Source: a virus
Virus record (IMG/VR): IMGVR_UViG_3300008448_000512
Span: 1-26,874 of that record
Direction: 5' to 3' (one strand)
Length of the DNA stretch: 26,874 bases
A program made the position numbers and the translations under genes. The notes beneath the pieces were generated by a model. It searched no databases, was not told the DNA's origin, and was given only the letters and a program-made list of their open reading frames with translations. Below are positions 24,030 to 26,874 of the stretch, piece after piece; the first letter of the stretch is position 1, and every line of letters starts with the position of its first letter.

Positions 24030-25088
24030 TTACGCCGTCGCCCGCTGCAATTGTGCGTCAGTGAGTGCGGTGTTGAAGATGGCGGCGCGCAGAAGATAGC
24101 CGTTCAATTGAGCAGTTGTTGACGGGTTCATGCCAAAGAACAGGCGGGTAGGCGTCAGTGGCACGGTTATCGCGCCGCTCGCCGCCTGCAGCACGTTGTC
24201 CCGCGCGCTGTTAGCCGAAGCGGTTGAAACACGCACGGCCAGCTTTGTCGTGACGTTTGCGCCCAATGCGGGTGAAATATTTACGTTGTATTGAGTGGTT
24301 GACACGGCGGAAACTAGTGGTTGGAGAGTGCTTGTGGTGGCGTTTACAATTATAGTGGTGCGCTCACCAGCGGTCCCGTTGTCTAAATTGAATGCTATCG
24401 TGTTGGAGGGGTAGCTCGCCATTGTGCGGTTAAACTCCGTATGCACGGAGAGCGGGTAATCCACGCCCGGCGGGGTGACGATTAGAGTGTCGGCGTTCCG
24501 CGTTACGCTGGCGCCTGTCGTGGGTATCCAGCTTGACGCAGACGATCCCGCTTCAAGCTGCACGTTCGTGATTGAGCCAGAGACTGTCAGGGTCAGTGTG
24601 CCAGCAGTCGGCGTGAATGTGAGGGTGACGCGGTTGTTTACGCCCGTCCCGACGAGCGGGCCTGCGGTGGACGTACCCGTTAGGGTGATCGTGCCGGTTC
24701 CCCTGAAGCTTAGCGTGTGAGCGACAGCCGCAACGGTGACGTTTTGAGTGACCCCGACCGCGCTGTTGAGAAAGAGGTTTGTCCCTGCCTCCTCGATCAG
24801 CACACCCTTGTCGGTGCGGCGTAGCTGTCCCGAGGCGAATTGGATGATGTTGCCTGCAAGGTCGTCAGCCGTTCCGACAGTGGCGCGGGTAAAGCTCCAT
24901 CCAGGCGTGCTGGTAACAGCGCCAACGTCAGCCCCGGCAAACAGCGCGCGGTTAGTGGTGAAATCCCAATAATGAAGCGGCTGGATGCCTAGCTGCGCCG
25001 TTGCGAGGCCAATCAGGCTTCCATTGCCAGCAACAGCCGAGCGCACAGGCGAACGCACCACGCTCCGAAGGATTGAGCCTACAGCCAA
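24030..25088 (-). CDS. Tail fibre or receptor-binding-type protein
   Basis: A 352-residue beta-rich Ser/Thr/Ala/Gly protein. Residues 35-110 (PLHYWDFTTNRALF, WSFTRATVGTADDLAGN, QLRRTDKGVLIEEAGTNLF) form a pattern repeatedly seen in phage tail and fibre proteins of alphaproteobacterial phages. Residues 120-200 are a beta sandwich that ends ITNVQLEAGSSASSWIPTTG, a typical carbohydrate-binding-like motif. A LamG-like C-terminal part ends AAIFNTALTDAQLQRA. The start is TTG 25088 with GAGG five bases upstream; there is no ATG near. It lies upstream of the packaging genes rather than after the gp16-like gene where T7 keeps its fibre. Host binding is inferred. Confidence 0.7.
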   Translation of the reverse strand: MAVGSILRSVVRSPVRSAVAGNGSLIGLATAQLGIQPLHYWDFTTNRALFAGADVGAVTSTPGWSFTRATVGTADDLAGNIIQFASGQLRRTDKGVLIEEAGTNLFLNSAVGVTQNVTVAAVAHTLSFRGTGTITLTGTSTAGPLVGTGVNNRVTLTFTPTAGTLTLTVSGSITNVQLEAGSSASSWIPTTGASVTRNADTLIVTPPGVDYPLSVHTEFNRTMASYPSNTIAFNLDNGTAGERTTIIVNATTSTLQPLVSAVSTTQYNVNISPALGANVTTKLAVRVSTASANSARDNVLQAASGAITVPLTPTRLFFGMNPSTTAQLNGYLLRAAIFNTALTDAQLQRATA

Positions 25089-25204
25089 GAATGCCTCGAA
25101 TGGGTGAGCGGGCGATGCTCGATGGCATCTGGCCCCGCCTGTTTAACTTGTCGCCGTCTCAGGCTCGCCGCGGACGACTGCCGCCTCTGCGTTCCTTGCG
25201 TCCG
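25089..25204. other. Short gap between endonuclease and fibre-like genes
   Basis: 116 bases with no coding frame I trust. It holds the leader and ribosome site (GAGG) of the fibre-like gene, and no clear terminator hairpin with a T-run is visible. Confidence 0.4.
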
Positions 25205-25795
25205 TCAAATCAACCACGCCCACGACTTTCGATAAGCTATTGCGTGGATGGTTCTGACGCTGACGCCTAAATCTGCGGCGATGCTTTTGAACTGTTCTCC
25301 AATGGCGCGGCGGCGGCGAATTTCGCGCACATCAGCTTCTTTGAGGATTGCCCCGTGCTTGGCTTCTCCACGGACTGAAGTTCCGTGAACGACGGTGTCG
25401 CGCATGTTTTCTAAGTGCGTTGCCCAACGCAAATGCCTCGGAGCGAAACAGCCGAGATGACCGTTTCCGCAATTGTGCGCAGCTTCGTGCTTTGGTGACG
25501 GGGGCGGGCCATACGTGATTTCGCACACCGCACGACACACAAGAACGTTTTTCCCGTCGTGTCTCAGCCGCCCATAGCCGAACTCGTTTCGATAATAAGG
25601 CCAGATCAAACAATCGTCTGACCCGTGATTTTCAATAGCTTGAACGAGATAGGGCATGGCATCGAAGCGCACTCGGATAGGCGTCGTGCCCGGATCACCC
25701 TTTTCCTGCCATCGACTATAGTGGCCTTTGCACCAGCCTCGACAATAGACTTGGTTGCGACAATCCAGAATCGAACATAGGGCTTTGTCAGCCAT
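25205..25795 (-). CDS. HNH homing-type endonuclease
   Basis: A 196-residue protein with three parts. Residues 7-25 form a zinc-binding finger (C7, C12, C18, C22, H25) leading to HYSRWQEKGDP. Residues 55-135 hold an HNH nuclease core with HEAAHNCGNGHLGC (H103, H107, N111), P119, H121 and LRWATHLENM. Residues 150-192 are a helix-turn-helix DNA-binding tail (ADVREIRRRRAIGEQFKSIA then DLGVSVRTIHAIAYRKSW). A strong GGGAGG site precedes the ATG. This layout is typical of freestanding HNH endonucleases that spread by cutting DNA lacking them. No intron was detected around it. It lies next to the fibre-like gene. Confidence 0.87.
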   Translation of the reverse strand: MADKALCSILDCRNQVYCRGWCKGHYSRWQEKGDPGTTPIRVRFDAMPYLVQAIENHGSDDCLIWPYYRNEFGYGRLRHDGKNVLVCRAVCEITYGPPPSPKHEAAHNCGNGHLGCFAPRHLRWATHLENMRDTVVHGTSVRGEAKHGAILKEADVREIRRRRAIGEQFKSIAADLGVSVRTIHAIAYRKSWAWLI

Positions 25796-25825
25796 ACCGC
25801 GCCTCCCTAAAGGCCGTCGTGGTTA

Positions 25826-25873
25826 GGCGTCGGTCGAGTGCTTCAACACTCCCGACGCCGAATCATATTCGGC
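25826..25873. other. Two overlapping hairpins upstream of the endonuclease gene
   Basis: Arms GGCGTCGG (25826-25833) and CCGACGCC (25852-25859) enclose an inner GAGTG/CACTC stem, giving 13 paired bases with a small bulge. A second hairpin, GCCGAAT (25857-25863) with ATTCGGC (25867-25873), uses three of the same bases. No T-run follows on the minus strand. It lies in the 94-base gap before the HNH gene. Confidence 0.6.
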
Positions 25874-25889
25874 TGTTTGGCAGTCGCCG

Positions 25890-26123
25890 TCAAATGGTTG
25901 CGCCGTTCGGCCTGATTTCCTCAGCTTGCCGAAAATCCTCATGCTGGGCCGCGATCCGTGCGTGCTCGCAGGCGAGGTCGTATTCGGCTCGGAGGTCTTT
26001 CATCGCCTGGCTGATGAAGCTCTTGCGATGGTCGGGGCGCATCCTGCGGAAGTTGCTGGGGAATTTCACCGCAGCCTTGCCGCCGTGGTGAAAGCCGATG
26101 ATCTTCACAACGGTTCGGAGCAT
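25890..26123 (-). CDS. Small basic phage protein, unknown function
   Basis: A 77-residue protein starting at ATG 26123 with GAGG seven bases upstream. The N-terminal part (GFHHGGKAAVKFPSNF, then RRMRPDHRKSF) is basic, and the C-terminal half is a charged helix (LRAEYDLACEHARIAAQHED). The start is separated from the stop of the upstream membrane protein by one base, so the two are likely co-translated. No family is recognised. Confidence 0.6.
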   Translation of the reverse strand: MLRTVVKIIGFHHGGKAAVKFPSNFRRMRPDHRKSFISQAMKDLRAEYDLACEHARIAAQHEDFRQAEEIRPNGATI

Positions 26124-26124
26124 G

Positions 26125-26718
26125 TCAGCGCCTCGGGGTCAGCTTGGCCTTAGCCCGTTGTGGCGGGGTTGTGGATGGCGGCGGGCTGGACGATGCAGCC
26201 GCAACCTTCAGCCGGGGCGCGACGGGTTCGGTGCGCTTGGGCGGGCTGGTTATGTCGCTCCAAGCCTCCGCGATCGGGCGCTTGGTTTCCAGCTTCAGGG
26301 TCGGCTGGCGGTTTACCTCAACGTTAACTGACCGGATGCCTTCCTTGTCGCCAACGATCCTGTGTCCGACCCAAGGGCGAATGGCTGCGATGTTCCCTGA
26401 GATGACGCATTTGGCGTCGGGCCAGTTGGGCGTGACCTCGATCTTCAGGCCGGGGTGGATGTTGGCGTATTCGCGGGCGATGGCGTGACGGGCTAGCTCC
26501 TCAAGATGCGCCTCGGCTTCTTCCGCGCTCATCTTGGAAACATCCACGCCCTTTACCGCCTGGATCACGGCTTGGCGTAGCTTCTCGTCTGTGAAGTCAT
26601 TGGCGCGGACAATGCCAATGGGCTCGATCCTGGTCTTGCTGAAGAAGTAAGCCCCTGCCGCGATAGCCGCAGTCAGGGCCAGCAAGATCCACGCAAAGTC
26701 TGCGAAGGATAGGGACAT
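26125..26718 (-). CDS. Membrane-anchored protein of unknown function
   Basis: A 197-residue protein with one N-terminal membrane helix (about residues 8-26, FAWILLALTAAIAAGAYFF). This is followed by a helical region (VSKMSAEEAEAHLEELARHA), a compact beta part around IEVTPNWPDAKCVISG, and a Pro/Ser/Lys-rich disordered basic tail (SSSPPPSTTPPQRAKAKLTP). The single N-terminal anchor and long soluble domain would suit an inner-membrane protein or a spanin-like lysis partner, but no second spanin gene is seen, so I do not assign that. Its start lies one base from a seven-base-pair hairpin that contains the Shine-Dalgarno sequence. Confidence 0.65.
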   Translation of the reverse strand: MSLSFADFAWILLALTAAIAAGAYFFSKTRIEPIGIVRANDFTDEKLRQAVIQAVKGVDVSKMSAEEAEAHLEELARHAIAREYANIHPGLKIEVTPNWPDAKCVISGNIAAIRPWVGHRIVGDKEGIRSVNVEVNRQPTLKLETKRPIAEAWSDITSPPKRTEPVAPRLKVAAASSSPPPSTTPPQRAKAKLTPRR

Positions 26719-26719
26719 G

Positions 26720-26737
26720 GGAGAAGCCCCCTTCTCC
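26720..26737 (-). promoter_or_regulatory. Hairpin over the ribosome-binding site of the membrane-anchored protein gene
   Basis: GGAGAAG (minus strand) pairs perfectly with CTTCTCC around a GGGG loop, ending one base before the ATG at 26718. The purine-rich ribosome site is inside the stem and loop, so translation may be limited unless the hairpin opens. On the plus strand the same hairpin is followed by GATTTTGG, so it could also act weakly as a terminator there. Confidence 0.5.
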
Positions 26738-26739
26738 GA

Positions 26740-26874
26740 TTTTGGACATGGCTCAAGATTGGGTCATTTTGCATGACCAGCTCGCAGGACGCTCGGCTTT
26801 CGCCTACTCGCAGGGAAACACCTGCGCATGTCCCGGTCATGTTGACGGATTCCAGCCCCATCAAACAGTGCGTG
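26740..26874. other. Structured, probably non-coding stretch at the right edge
   Basis: Several short perfect hairpins lie close together: GGTCAT/ATGACC at 26762-26778, GGC/GCC with a GAAA loop on the minus strand at 26795-26804, and CGCAGG/CCTGCG at 26809-26826. CTCGCAGG is present twice (26781 and 26807). A plus-strand frame from ATG 26750 is open to the edge but has no ribosome site, so a partial gene cannot be excluded. Otherwise it is the leader of the leftward gene at 26718. Confidence 0.4.

Noticed and set aside
25815-25885. Possible tRNA because of an arm with a loop of about six bases
   Set aside because: No TPsiC arm, no acceptor stem and the loop is six rather than seven bases.
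26673-26864. 63-codon minus-strand frame before the membrane-anchored protein
   Set aside because: No ribosome site, overlaps the hairpin cluster and the start of the next gene, and the composition does not look like a real protein.

Overview
This window is part of the genome of a short-tailed, T7-like podovirus. The base composition is GC-rich and the genes are tightly overlapped. The host is probably an alphaproteobacterium, but that rests only on GC content and the general look of the proteins. No bacterial housekeeping gene, integrase, rRNA or tRNA was found. Most of the window is one long structural and packaging block on the minus strand, so it reads from right to left.

Right end (about 24.0-26.9 kb, minus): a membrane-anchored protein of unknown role, a small basic protein, an HNH endonuclease and a beta-rich tail-fibre-like protein. 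Next to it is a plus-strand unit (22.9-24.0 kb) with a candidate promoter, a four-helix membrane protein and a strong rho-independent terminator. Between this unit and the minus-strand block is a roughly 300-base divergent control region rich in inverted repeats.

Morphogenesis block (22.8 kb leftward, minus): two small proteins, small and large terminase, a small conserved protein, the portal, a cassette of beta-rich virion proteins (two paralogues flanking a 395-residue protein, then a repeat protein), two small proteins, scaffold, major capsid protein, a probable decoration protein followed by a terminator, another virion protein, tail tube A (gp11-like), a tail nozzle split into two genes (gp12-like), a GNAT-fold gp13-like protein, gp14-like and gp15-like internal proteins, and an internal protein of at least 1,918 residues in the gp16 position that runs off the left edge. 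The order from portal to gp16 matches T7 almost gene for gene.

Two plus-strand genes interrupt the block: the membrane protein at 23.1 kb and a small lipoprotein at 7.5 kb set between the gp14-like and gp15-like genes. Both look like morons. The most notable part is the giant gp16-position gene. It is a 'large polyvalent protein' with two HExxH metallopeptidase-like motifs and no visible lytic transglycosylase. Replication, RNA polymerase and recognisable lysis genes are not in the window.
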